Of a stretch of 64,000 nt of DNA, positions 26,308 through 34,546 are shown in pieces. The stretch is from Myxococcus stipitatus DSM 14675 (GTDB lineage: Bacteria; Myxococcota; Myxococcia; Myxococcales; Myxococcaceae): the NCBI RefSeq assembly GCF_000331735.1, contig NC_020126.1, positions 1,984,001 to 2,048,000 of the forward strand, written 5' to 3'. The stretch's first letter is position 1. Each line of letters begins with the position of its first letter. The notes under the pieces were generated by a model. It was not told where the DNA came from, did no database searches, and saw only the letters and a list, made by a program, of their open reading frames with translations. Both the position numbers and the translations under genes were made by a program.

Positions 26308-27666
26308 TCACGGTGTCTCGCGTTGCGCCTTCAAGTCGTTGAAGCGTCCTTCCCGCTCCAGGCGCCAGAGGTCTTCATCCGTGACGAAGGTCTGTCCCAG
26401 CAGCTCGCGCGCGCGTTTGACCTTGGCGAGCAGGAGCGGGTCCGTGACGGGCCGGCTGTTCTCACGGGTGGGCCGAGGGGGCGGACGCATCACGGAGAAG
26501 GTTCCTCGCGCGGGGTGCCCCTCCGCGGTTCTCCCCTCCAGCATGTAGGTGACATGCGTCACCCCGGAGTCGGAGCGCGTGTCCAGGGACACGGGGATGT
26601 CCACACCGGGGCCTTCCGGGATGATGGCCACGCCCAGGCTCACGGTGTCCGAGTCCTCGGGCATGGGCGGCGCCTCGGGCTCGGGCGTTCGGGTGCGCAG
26701 GGCCGTCACGCGCTCCAGCCGCACGGGCCCCTTCCAGCGGTGCGACACGCGGAAGGTCTGCCGGACCACGCCCTGGGCATCCTCCGAAGGGAAGCGGGGC
26801 GTGCCCACCGCCAGCAGCGTGACGATGCCCTTCTTGTCGAAGTTCTCGAACGTGGTGTCCAGGAGCTGGAGCGAGGAGCGGCCCACGGCCTTCTTGCCGG
26901 AGGCATCGGACACCTCCACCCGGACGAGGTGCTGCGCGTACATGGCCCGAGGGCGCGATGGGTCGGGGCTCAAGCTCCGCGTCACGATGGGCGTCTGGGT
27001 CGTGACGGGGGGCTGGCCATCGAAGGTCCAGACGAACTTCACGGGCGTGAAGGAGGCCCGCGGGGGCGCGTCCTTGCGGGGGCGCTCGAGAATCCGCGCG
27101 AGGAACTCGAACTCCTCCTCGGTGTTGGGGACGCGGCGGGAGAAGACCTCGACGAGGCGCTCCGGCTCGCAGTCCTTCACGGTGTACGAGGGGACGCGCA
27201 CGGTGGTGGAGACGTTGTTCTTTCCGAACACCGTCACGGTGGGCAGCTCATAGGTGCCATCGGCCTCCCGCCAGACGCGCAGGGGGACGCGCATGCCCGT
27301 GCCCGCGCCGATGGTGGTGTGGAGATAGGCGTCATTGCCGTCGGGAGAGTGGGCTCGGACGCTGACGAGGTTGTCCTCGCCGGAGCAGACCTCCCGCTTC
27401 TCCACGCTCACCTCGTCGATGATGGGCGCAGGAGCGGGAGGGGGCGTGGGCCTGATGGCGCGCGCGACTCCGGTGGGGAGCACCGGAGCGACCTGGACCG
27501 TCGTGGGAGGCGGGCTGCTCTCCGTGAGAGAGGACGGCGCGGCTTCGGGAGGAGGCGAGGACTCCAGGTCCAGCGAGAGGAGGACGCCGGCCACCAGGGC
27601 GGCGATTCCAAGGCCGAGCATGAAGGTCAGTCGCCGTCGCCACCAGGGCGGTTCCGGGGTCATCAT
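26308..27666 (-). CDS. Membrane-anchored periplasmic hypothetical protein
   Basis: 452 residues. A short cytoplasmic N terminus (MMTPEPPWWRRR) is followed by one transmembrane helix (about 13-33), a Pro-rich linker to about 82, then a large beta-rich domain with PKD/Ig-like flavour (VKFVWTFDGQPPVTT, then LVRVEVSDASGKK). The C-terminal ~50 residues are charged and helical. Middle gene of the secreted trio: 35 bases after its upstream neighbour and 100 before the downstream one. Confidence 0.65.
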   Translation of the reverse strand: MMTPEPPWWRRRLTFMLGLGIAALVAGVLLSLDLESSPPPEAAPSSLTESSPPPTTVQVAPVLPTGVARAIRPTPPPAPAPIIDEVSVEKREVCSGEDNLVSVRAHSPDGNDAYLHTTIGAGTGMRVPLRVWREADGTYELPTVTVFGKNNVSTTVRVPSYTVKDCEPERLVEVFSRRVPNTEEEFEFLARILERPRKDAPPRASFTPVKFVWTFDGQPPVTTQTPIVTRSLSPDPSRPRAMYAQHLVRVEVSDASGKKAVGRSSLQLLDTTFENFDKKGIVTLLAVGTPRFPSEDAQGVVRQTFRVSHRWKGPVRLERVTALRTRTPEPEAPPMPEDSDTVSLGVAIIPEGPGVDIPVSLDTRSDSGVTHVTYMLEGRTAEGHPARGTFSVMRPPPRPTRENSRPVTDPLLLAKVKRARELLGQTFVTDEDLWRLEREGRFNDLKAQRETP

Positions 27667-27701
27667 CCGAGCTCTCCTGGGTGTTCAACCTGGGGGGAGG
27701 G

Positions 27702-28736
27702 TTACTGCCAGCAGCCGTAGACGTTGCCGCCGGAGTTCCACTGGAGCTGGTGGGAGTAGTCGCCGGCCCAGAGGGTGGTGTTGACGGGGTGCACGCTCCA
27801 GCCGCCAATCCGGTCCGGGCTGATGGAGGTGGCGGTGGTGTTGGGGTCGTCGCGAACGCGCTTCCAGATGACGCTGCTGCTCGTGTCGCAGCGATTGGCG
27901 GCCATGCAGTTGGCCACCTGGTTGCCGGCGTTCGTGCACACGTTCCAGAAGATGGGGCAGATGATGCTCAGCGCGGCGTTCTCGAACCAGCCGAGGGAGG
28001 CCTTGCACTGGCCATGGACCCCCCAGTGCACCGCGTTGGAGGCATTGGCGATGACCTCATGCGGATAGGTGTACTCGGTGACGACGCCCTTGCCCGCGTA
28101 GACGTGGGCGTAGGCGAGGAAGGTGGAGCACACCATGCCGTTGTTGGCGGCGCCGCCGGGGATGTGGTGGGCCGTCTCCAGGTCCTTGTACTGATACAGG
28201 GAATAGGGGACACGCTCGCCGTTCCACAGGGGCCGGTCGATGAGCTGACTGTTGTCCGCGCGGGAGACATCGGAGACGTACGCGTGGTTGAACCAGAGGT
28301 TGTCCGCGATGGTGGCCGCGCCGGCCGCGTCACCCAGCTGCCACGCCGTCCACTCCGGGCCTCCCTGCCCATTGTCGTCGTAGTAGTAGTGGTAGGCGCC
28401 GCCTTGATTGATTTGCTCCAGGCCTGGGTAGCCGTGCTGGAGCTGGCCCGCGTTGAGCGGTGTTCCACAGACCTTGGGCCAGTCATTCTGGTTCGGGTCC
28501 GTCATGGTGGCGTGCGTCACTCCTCCCGTCGGGCCATGGGAGAGCATGGAGTGGGTGCGGAACTCGCCAATGGCATCAATCACGTCGCGGATGGGGCCAT
28601 CCTCGCTCCGGCTGAACACCACCGCGCCGTTGGGGGCATTCCATCCAGCGGACGTGTAGCCACATTCCGAAGCCGTGGCGGGAAAGGCGACCGCGAGCGC
28701 GGACACCGCGAGACAGCCTGTGAGGACTCGACGCAT
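27702..28736 (-). CDS. Secreted protein, possibly permuted papain-like peptidase
   Basis: 344 residues with signal peptide (MRRVLTGCLAVSALAVAF, cleavage near ATAS). An early His in RTHSMLSHGPTGGVTHATM and a later Cys in NNGMVCSTFLAYAH occur in the His-then-Cys order of circularly permuted NlpC/P60 or YiiX-type enzymes, so amidase or peptidase activity is possible. About ten cysteines suggest disulfides. First gene of the three-gene envelope run. The family call is tentative. Confidence 0.6.
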   Translation of the reverse strand: MRRVLTGCLAVSALAVAFPATASECGYTSAGWNAPNGAVVFSRSEDGPIRDVIDAIGEFRTHSMLSHGPTGGVTHATMTDPNQNDWPKVCGTPLNAGQLQHGYPGLEQINQGGAYHYYYDDNGQGGPEWTAWQLGDAAGAATIADNLWFNHAYVSDVSRADNSQLIDRPLWNGERVPYSLYQYKDLETAHHIPGGAANNGMVCSTFLAYAHVYAGKGVVTEYTYPHEVIANASNAVHWGVHGQCKASLGWFENAALSIICPIFWNVCTNAGNQVANCMAANRCDTSSSVIWKRVRDDPNTTATSISPDRIGGWSVHPVNTTLWAGDYSHQLQWNSGGNVYGCWQ

Positions 28737-29033
28737 CAGTTACTCCCGGACATGCGGCGCTCCCTGGGTCCGGCCCCTCTGGTGACCCAGGCGTGACTCG
28801 GAAGCGGTCCTTGGGAGCGGATTCACCGGCGCCTGGGCGCGCTCAGGGTACGCATGGGGTCCCAGCATTCCAGTCCGGACCTGGAGGGCAGTGAGACAGG
28901 GGACACGTGGTCAGCCCTCGAGGGAGGTGAGAGCGTTTGCTGTCACACGGTGTGGGGGCACATCGACGCCGAGCGGGGTTGCACTGAACAGGTGGAGCCA
29001 CAGAGTCCAGGTCCGTCAGGAGGCGGGGCGCAC
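28737..29033. other. Divergent intergenic region
   Basis: About 300 bases between the start of the secreted trio and the endonuclease V start. It must carry both promoters. The open frame upstream of the endonuclease V ATG (from 28854) lacks a ribosome-binding site and protein character. Confidence 0.4.
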
Positions 29034-29735
29034 ATGGAGCTTCAGGTGGGATGGCATCGCTGGGACGTCACGCCGAAGGAGGCGGTGGAGATTCAGCGTG
29101 AGCTGCGGTCGAAGGTGGTGCTCCAGCCGCCTCCTGGGTTGAAGGTGGAGCGAATCGCGGGCGCGGATGTGTCCACCGAGAAGGGGCGGGACACCGGCTA
29201 TGGCGGCATCGTGGTGTTGGACGCGGGCTCGCTGACGCCCGTGGCGCAGGCGGGCTCGGCGGTGCCCCTGCGGTTTCCGTATGTGCCTGGGCTGTTGTCG
29301 TTTCGCGAGCTGCCGGTGGTGGCGGAGGCCTGGGCGCGGCTCGAGGTGCGGCCGGATGTGCTCATCTTCGACGGACACGGCATCGCGCATCCGAGGCGGC
29401 TGGGCATCGCGTGTCATGGCGGCTTGTTGTTGGGGGTGCCGTCCATCGGCTGCGCCAAGTCCCTGCTCGTGGGGAAGCACGGCCGGTTGGGAGCGGCGCG
29501 AGGCTCCACGTCGCCCATCCTCCACAAGGACGAGGTCGTGGGGATGGCCGTCCGCACGCGCAAGTCGGTGCAGCCCGTCTACGTGTCACCGGGCCACTTG
29601 ATGGACCTGCCCACGGCGGTGGAGTGGGTGCTGCGCGCGAGCCCGAAGTACCGGGAGCCGGAGACGACACGTCACGCGCATCGGATGGTGAATGCCTTGC
29701 GGCGCGCGGATGGTGAGGCCGCGGAGCTGGAGTGA
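29034..29735 (+). CDS. nfi: Endonuclease V
   Basis: 233 residues from the ATG at 29034, preceded by AGGAGG; this start begins the conserved domain. Signature segments: GADVST (metal-binding Asp), YVPGLLSFREL (substrate-strand wedge PYVP), and DGHGIAHPRRLGIACHGG. Endonuclease V cleaves near deoxyinosine in DNA, and homologues cut inosine-containing RNA, including tRNA. It lies at the left edge of a region rich in RNA-maintenance genes. The RNA link is inference from position. Confidence 0.92.
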   Translation: MELQVGWHRWDVTPKEAVEIQRELRSKVVLQPPPGLKVERIAGADVSTEKGRDTGYGGIVVLDAGSLTPVAQAGSAVPLRFPYVPGLLSFRELPVVAEAWARLEVRPDVLIFDGHGIAHPRRLGIACHGGLLLGVPSIGCAKSLLVGKHGRLGAARGSTSPILHKDEVVGMAVRTRKSVQPVYVSPGHLMDLPTAVEWVLRASPKYREPETTRHAHRMVNALRRADGEAAELE

Positions 29736-29838
29736 GGGGGCGGACAGCCAGCCGCCCGTCCTTCGTGCCGCGTCGTGGTGCTCCCGGCGTGGGCCATGGG
29801 CACCCTGAGTTCACGACTGCACATCGGGAGGGCATGCC

Positions 29839-30333
29839 ATGGCGGACAAGCGGGAGCAGGAGGGCCAGGACACGCCGCGCGGCACCACGCGCGAGCTGCC
29901 CATCGAAGTCCGCCGCGCGCGGAGGAGCGCCGCGCACGCGAGCCAGACCTATGCGGCCTTCCTCCAGCATCTGTGCGAGCGGGGAGGCATGTCGCCTGCG
30001 GTCGCCGAGCGGGCGGCGGTGTCCGTGCTCTGCGCGGTGGAGCAGCGAATCTCCAGCGGAGAGACACGGGACCTGGAGGCGCAGCTTCCGCGCAAGCTGT
30101 CGGAGCTGTTGCACCGCTGTGAGCGCCACGAGGCCGCGATGCCCGGCGGCTTCGGGCGCGAGGCGCTGCTCGAGCACGTGGGCTCGGACCTGTCGCTCCA
30201 CCCGGACGCCGTGGCGCCCGTCGTGCGAGCGGTGCTCAACGCGGTGAGGGATCAGATCTCCGAGGGCGAGGCCGAGGACGTCATGGACCAGCTCCCCGAG
30301 GACTTGAAGGAGCTGTGGCGTCGCCCGAGCTGA
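29839..30333 (+). CDS. DUF2267-like helical protein
   Basis: 164 residues. Two related halves of about 65 residues each contain a helix pair ending in a box of the form EDxxxQLPxxLxELWxR (DLEAQLPRKLSELLHRC and DVMDQLPEDLKELWRRPS). This matches DUF2267, a small helical family often near stress or envelope genes. The first 45 residues are polar and Arg-rich. Its 3' end overlaps the end of the convergent JAMM gene by 53 bases. Confidence 0.75.
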   Translation: MADKREQEGQDTPRGTTRELPIEVRRARRSAAHASQTYAAFLQHLCERGGMSPAVAERAAVSVLCAVEQRISSGETRDLEAQLPRKLSELLHRCERHEAAMPGGFGREALLEHVGSDLSLHPDAVAPVVRAVLNAVRDQISEGEAEDVMDQLPEDLKELWRRPS

Positions 30334-30697
30334 GCGGCCGACCCGCTGGGCACATCCCGGAGGCCTCGCGCAGGGGCTCCGTCCACCACGGCTCGTCGGG
30401 GACATGCACGTCCTGCCCCTCGACGCGAGCGACCATGCCCTCCGGTGCCACGACGGAGAAGCGCGGCGCGCGTCCGAGCGCCTGCGTCAGCGCGGCCATC
30501 GTGGTCTCATCCTCGGAGGAGAAGCCCAGCGGGCCCTCGGGGTGGCTGTGCGCCACTTCGACGAGCTCGTGCCGCCAGCGCCAGATGGCTTCCCACCGCG
30601 CGCGTGAGTCCGGAAGCAGGACGGGGCTGTCGGAGGCATCGCACCACAGCACCGTCTCGTCCCGGCCGATGAGCAGACACACCTCTTGCTTCGACAT
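30281..30697 (-). CDS. JAMM/MPN metallopeptidase (deubiquitinase-like)
   Basis: 138 residues from the ATG at 30697, preceded by GGAGGAGAGG. The JAMM motif is complete: an upstream Glu (LVEVAHSH), HSHPEGPLGFSSED giving His-x-His and Ser-x-x-Asp. This is the zinc site of JAB1/MPN+ isopeptidases that trim or remove ubiquitin-like proteins. The C-terminal ~30 residues are disordered. It sits 19 bases after the 324-residue unknown gene and ends the rsr operon, linking the Ro60-like protein with possible ubiquitin-like processing. Confidence 0.8.
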   Translation of the reverse strand: MSKQEVCLLIGRDETVLWCDASDSPVLLPDSRARWEAIWRWRHELVEVAHSHPEGPLGFSSEDETTMAALTQALGRAPRFSVVAPEGMVARVEGQDVHVPDEPWWTEPLREASGMCPAGRPLSSGDATAPSSPRGAGP

Positions 30698-30716
30698 GGC
30701 CTCTCCTCCCCACACC

Positions 30717-31691
30717 TCACCCATGCCGGGTGACGACCAGGACTCCCGTGTCGATGGCCTCGCGGATGACGGACGGAAGACTCTCCAACGTCACCTCGCT
30801 GTCCGCTCCCGCGAGACACAGCCCCGCGTCGACCACCTGGAGCGTGTTCGCATCGACGATGGAGATGAAGCGCTCCTCCATGAAGGCATACGTCACCTCC
30901 AGCTGGTTTCCGCCCAGCTGGCGATGGTTCAGCAGCCGCGCCCCCGCCCGGTGCAAGGCGGCCTCCGCTCGGGACATGTCGTCGGGCCGCGTCCTCGGTC
31001 GATGCGAGAGGTACTCTGACTCCACCCGCTCGCGAGGCTGGACGACCCGCGCCGCGTGGCGCTCGAGCTCCCGCCGGGCCACGAGCGCGCGTTGATGGGC
31101 CTCCCGCTCGCGCAGCAGCGTGTGGAGATACGCCTCCGCCTCGGCCCGCCCTCGCTCGGCGATTCCCAGCACCCGGGTGCGAGCCTCCGCGGGCACGAAC
31201 CGGATGCCCGACGCTCGCGAGGCCACCTCCAGCAGCACATAGCCGAAGGCCGCTCGCAGCGGCGCGCCCACGCCCTTCACCGAGGAGAGCGGCTGGCCCT
31301 CCTCCAGGGCACGCCGGGCCAGGTCCTCCGCCTCGCCCTCGAACTCCACACCGTCGAACAGCAGGGTGCCGTCATGCCAGCGCCGCGCGCTCACGGGCGC
31401 GAGCACGGGCGGCTGCTCCTCCGGCATCAACTCCAGGGGCTCGGCCACCGCGCCCTCGCGCACCAGCCGGGTTCCCCACAGGTGGCCTCGCACGCGAGGA
31501 AGCGTGTCCAGGCCCTCGGGTCCGGCCGGCTCACGCGCGGTGGCGTCGCGGCCTCGGAGCTCGAAGCGCCACCACCCTGGCGCAACAGGGGGCGTGACCC
31601 GGAGGCGTCGCGTGGCGGTGTCCACGGTGCCGCTGCCCAGGTATGGCAGCACCACCGACTCCGTCTTGCCGAGGAACTTCCGGTAGTCCAC
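30717..31691 (-). CDS. Unknown protein encoded between rsr and the JAMM peptidase
   Basis: 324 residues from GTG 31691, preceded by GAGGAGG at six bases. The N-terminal ~140 residues are beta-rich with conserved Trp and Pro (VAPGWWRFELRGRD, then VRGHLWGTRLV). The middle (~165-265) is an Arg/Glu-rich coiled-coil-like helix region. The C-terminal ~60 residues form a compact domain (EVTYAFMEERFISIVDANTLQVVDAGLCLAG) with the only cysteine. I do not recognise the family. Its place 34 bases downstream of rsr and 19 upstream of the JAMM gene makes it a probable partner of both, perhaps an adaptor or a diverged ligase component. Confidence 0.65.
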   Translation of the reverse strand: MDYRKFLGKTESVVLPYLGSGTVDTATRRLRVTPPVAPGWWRFELRGRDATAREPAGPEGLDTLPRVRGHLWGTRLVREGAVAEPLELMPEEQPPVLAPVSARRWHDGTLLFDGVEFEGEAEDLARRALEEGQPLSSVKGVGAPLRAAFGYVLLEVASRASGIRFVPAEARTRVLGIAERGRAEAEAYLHTLLREREAHQRALVARRELERHAARVVQPRERVESEYLSHRPRTRPDDMSRAEAALHRAGARLLNHRQLGGNQLEVTYAFMEERFISIVDANTLQVVDAGLCLAGADSEVTLESLPSVIREAIDTGVLVVTRHG

Positions 31692-31725
31692 GACGCCTCC
31701 TCACTTCACCGCGATGACTTCGGGT

Positions 31726-33489
31726 TCACGCCACCTTCAGCAGCGGCGTGCGCATCACCCGCTCCACCCAGCCGGACTGGCTGGCGCCGGGAAGCGTCGG
31801 CGCATCCATCAGCGCCTTGAGCACCCGAGGGACCTGGTAGGGGTCCGAGAACTGGTCCACGTTGACCTCGCTGAAGGGCACGCGCAGCTGGCTCGAGCAC
31901 GTGCGGACCGTGCTTCCACGGGCCCCCGCGACACTCACCAGCAACGCCAGCGCCGCCACCGAGTAGCCGCAGTCACGGAAGACACGGGCGAACTGGTCAC
32001 CCGCCTCACCCGCCTCGTCGCCCACCACGATGACCACCAGCTTCGCCCCCTCCGGCACCTTCACGCCGCTGCGGTGCAGCGCGAGCACGCCGGCCGCATG
32101 CGCCGTGCCTCCCGACGCCTTCAGCCCCGCGAGCATGTGCTGGACCGCCGTGCGGTTGGACGCCTTGGGCTTGAGGACGGTGCCCGTCGTGTCGAACGCC
32201 GCGATGTGCAGCTTCTCCATCGGGAAGCCCGCGAGGATGCGCGCGAGCGCCTCCTTCGAGTTCTCGATGGCCCCCTCCATGGAGCCCGACTTGTCGATGA
32301 GGAACATCACTCGCACGTCGGTCTCCGCCGTCGCCTCCTCCACCGCCTTGCGGGCGGCGTTGTCGCTGGCCTCCTCGAGCTTCTGGCGCAGCACGTCGCT
32401 GCGCACGTTCTTCGCGATGTTCAACGCCCGCTGGTCCGTCGCCGTCTGGATGGCCTTCTCCCAGCGCGTGCGGACCGTGGGCTCCGCCAGCAGGCCCAGC
32501 TCCTCGAGCGTGGGCGTCATCAGCCGCAAGTCGCGGTCCGACAGCGAGGGCAGGAGCGCCGCCATGATGGCCGGAGTCATCCCCAGGTCCTGAGGCAGTC
32601 GTCCCACGACCTCCTTGTAGGAGAGCCGCTCGTGCTCGATCCACTCGCAGATCTCCGCCTCCGACAGCCCGTCGAAGCGCTCGCGCTTGACCAGCGTCAG
32701 CCCGTTGAGGCCCACCGTGCGGTGCCCGCTCTCGGCCTGCTTCTGCTTCCAGCCGAGCACCTCGAAGAAGCCCTGCGCGCGCGGCTTGTACCCCGCCTTG
32801 CGAGCCAGCTTCTTCAGCGTCTCCTTGTAGCCCGCCTTCACGAGGCCCTGGAGCATCGACACGTTGGCCTCACGCGCCGCGAGCCAGCGGGCCGCCACGC
32901 GCTTCCAGCGGCCCAGGGGCGGCTTGCGCGACGCCGGGTCACCGAAGCCCGCCTCGCGGTTGAGGCGAGCAATCTCCGGCTGCTCGAGCAGCTCCGCGAC
33001 GCGCAGCACCGCCTTGGGCGTGAGCATGCGCGTGGACTTGCGCTCGTAGTGCAGCACCATGGCCTCGCCGATGGCGCGCCAGTCGTCGTCGTGGAACGCG
33101 ACCTCGCCGCCGTCACCCTTCACGGGCAGGCCGGCGTGGCTCTGCACCAGCATCAGGGCGCACGTGGCCACCTTCAGGTCACGCCAGTCCGTCTGCGTCA
33201 GCGCGTACGACGCGAAGTGCGCCATCAGCACCGAGTTGAGCTGGTAGATGTCCAGGAGCTGCCGGTAGAGCTTCACGGCCGCGGGCACGAAGAGGCCGGG
33301 CTTCACCGGCTTGCCGACCGTGCGCTGCGCCGGCGTGGCGTAGGCGGCGGCGACCCAGGTGCCATTCACATCCAGGCCCGGCCGGTTGTGCCACAGATGC
33401 GCGGAGCCGCTGAGCACCAGGTCCAGCAGTCGCTCCGCGGGGCCTCGCTGCGTCTCGGGAATCAGGGTGGTGTTCTGGGGCGTCGACAT
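31726..33489 (-). CDS. rsr: Ro60-like TROVE/vWA protein (Rsr)
   Basis: 587 residues from the ATG at 33489, preceded by AAGGGGG. The N-terminal ~385 residues are helical repeats consistent with a TROVE/HEAT ring (LKVATCALMLVQSHAG, then YKEVVGRLPQDLGMTPAIMAALLPSLSD). The C-terminal von Willebrand A domain carries a full MIDAS: DKSGSM at 399-404, a Thr in GGTAHAAG, and an Asp in VVGDEAG. Ro60 orthologues are ring-shaped RNA-binding proteins that bind misfolded RNA and Y RNAs and can work with exonucleases. The call is strengthened by a Y-RNA-like element ending 150 bases upstream and another beyond the next gene. An unrelated vWA scaffold is the alternative. Confidence 0.75.
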   Translation of the reverse strand: MSTPQNTTLIPETQRGPAERLLDLVLSGSAHLWHNRPGLDVNGTWVAAAYATPAQRTVGKPVKPGLFVPAAVKLYRQLLDIYQLNSVLMAHFASYALTQTDWRDLKVATCALMLVQSHAGLPVKGDGGEVAFHDDDWRAIGEAMVLHYERKSTRMLTPKAVLRVAELLEQPEIARLNREAGFGDPASRKPPLGRWKRVAARWLAAREANVSMLQGLVKAGYKETLKKLARKAGYKPRAQGFFEVLGWKQKQAESGHRTVGLNGLTLVKRERFDGLSEAEICEWIEHERLSYKEVVGRLPQDLGMTPAIMAALLPSLSDRDLRLMTPTLEELGLLAEPTVRTRWEKAIQTATDQRALNIAKNVRSDVLRQKLEEASDNAARKAVEEATAETDVRVMFLIDKSGSMEGAIENSKEALARILAGFPMEKLHIAAFDTTGTVLKPKASNRTAVQHMLAGLKASGGTAHAAGVLALHRSGVKVPEGAKLVVIVVGDEAGEAGDQFARVFRDCGYSVAALALLVSVAGARGSTVRTCSSQLRVPFSEVNVDQFSDPYQVPRVLKALMDAPTLPGASQSGWVERVMRTPLLKVA

Positions 33490-33639
33490 GGGAGTCCCCC
33501 TTTCGGGACGTGCGGCGGGTCAGGCGCGGGGCGGACCCCTGGCATCCGGTGCCAGGGGAGTGCACCGCGCGTGGAACGCACGGGGGCCTGGGCGTGCTCG
33601 AGGCACGGCCACCCGCGCGAAGCTGTGAGGTGAGAGGAG

Positions 33640-33767
33640 AAAAAATGCGCCCGAGTGACGAGGCCGATGTTGCTTGGATTAACGGTCCAGTGTTCTGCCG
33701 ATTGAACTACGGGACCTGACGGTCCCGGCGGGAGTCGAACCCGCATCTCTCAGGCGTGTCTGGCCCC
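33640..33767 (-). ncRNA. Y-RNA-like ncRNA 1: permuted tRNA-Asn mimic
   Basis: Minus-strand order: 5' box GCCAGACACGCC; T arm 33744-33728 (GCGGG, loop TTCGACT, CCCGC); 3' acceptor strand CGGGACC; tetraloop GUCA; 5' acceptor strand GGUCCCG (perfect 7-bp acceptor); D arm with GG in the loop; anticodon arm with loop CCGUUAA (anticodon GUU, but U33 is C); then the 3' motif ACTCGGGCGC. The outer flanks pair as CGCCUGAG (33756-33749) with CUCGGGCG (33655-33648), 8 bp including one G-U. A run of six T on this strand (33645-33640) follows directly, a plausible 3' end. The tRNA is opened between variable region and T stem, so it cannot be processed as a normal tRNA. It is located between the phosphatase gene and rsr on the same strand. 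Confidence 0.75.
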
Positions 33768-33824
33768 GTCGGCCGGGCGCGAATCCGTGGGATTCGAGGC
33801 GGTGACTTCAGCGGACGCGGACGT

Positions 33825-34532
33825 CTAGGAGTAGACGCACACGTCGCCGTGAATCGGGAACTTCGCCACGTCCTTGCCGCCCCGGTAGGTCTTCCGTGCG
33901 GGGACGGAGACCAGCTCCCAGGTCGGGAGCACCACCGCGGTCAATGAGCGGCCGTACACGCAGCCGGTGTCGATGCCCACCGCGTACTCGGTGACGAGGG
34001 GCTTGTCGAAGACGGTGTGCCCGAAGATGACCCGCTCCGGCCCTTGCCAGTAGTGGGTCCAGAACTTCCAGTCCGCCGGTGCCTTGGAGGGCCAGTAGCT
34101 CTTCTTCGTCGGTGGCTGGATGCACTGCGCATGGAGCAGGTGGTACGGGTCCTGCGCCTCGACGGGGCGGCCGGGCATCATGCCGGCGTGCACGACGATG
34201 GCGTTGTGCTCCGGCAGCCGGAGGTAGTGGGGCAGCCGGGCCATCCACTCGAAGTGCTCGGGCTCCAGCACCTGACGGGTCTCCAGGTGGTCCGGAGTGA
34301 GGCGCTCCGCGGCGCGGTGGCGCTGCTGGAGCTGGGTCTCCTCGTGGTTGCCGAGGACGGCCTCGTGCCGCATGGCCAGCTCCACGCACTCGCGCCGCTT
34401 CGGGCCCCGGTCGACCAGGTCTCCGGCGAAGATGACGCGGTCGCTGGAGGTGGCGCCCACCTTGGCGAGCAGCTCCAGGGCCTCGTCATGGCAGCCATGG
34501 AGGTCTCCGATGACGATGGTGCGGGGGGACAT
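33825..34532 (-). CDS. Calcineurin-like metallophosphatase, Pnkp/PrpE-like
   Basis: 235 residues with all metallophosphoesterase motifs: GDLHG (9-13), GDLVDRGP (about 36-43), GNHEE (about 61-65), HAGM (about 115), GHTVF (about 171). The order and size match the group that includes the phosphatase domain of bacterial Pnkp (polynucleotide 2',3'-phosphatase) and PrpE/ApaH-type diadenosine hydrolases. AAGGAA precedes the ATG. It lies between two Y-RNA-like elements and upstream of rsr on the same strand, so removal of RNA-end phosphates is an attractive inference. A 6-bp hairpin overlaps its stop codon. Confidence 0.8.
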   Translation of the reverse strand: MSPRTIVIGDLHGCHDEALELLAKVGATSSDRVIFAGDLVDRGPKRRECVELAMRHEAVLGNHEETQLQQRHRAAERLTPDHLETRQVLEPEHFEWMARLPHYLRLPEHNAIVVHAGMMPGRPVEAQDPYHLLHAQCIQPPTKKSYWPSKAPADWKFWTHYWQGPERVIFGHTVFDKPLVTEYAVGIDTGCVYGRSLTAVVLPTWELVSVPARKTYRGGKDVAKFPIHGDVCVYS

Positions 34533-34546
34533 GACACGGTTCCTTG

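Noticed and set aside
28854..29033. The upstream 60-residue extension of endonuclease V
   Set aside because: No ribosome-binding site or conserved residues there. The ATG at 29034 follows AGGAGG and begins the family domain.
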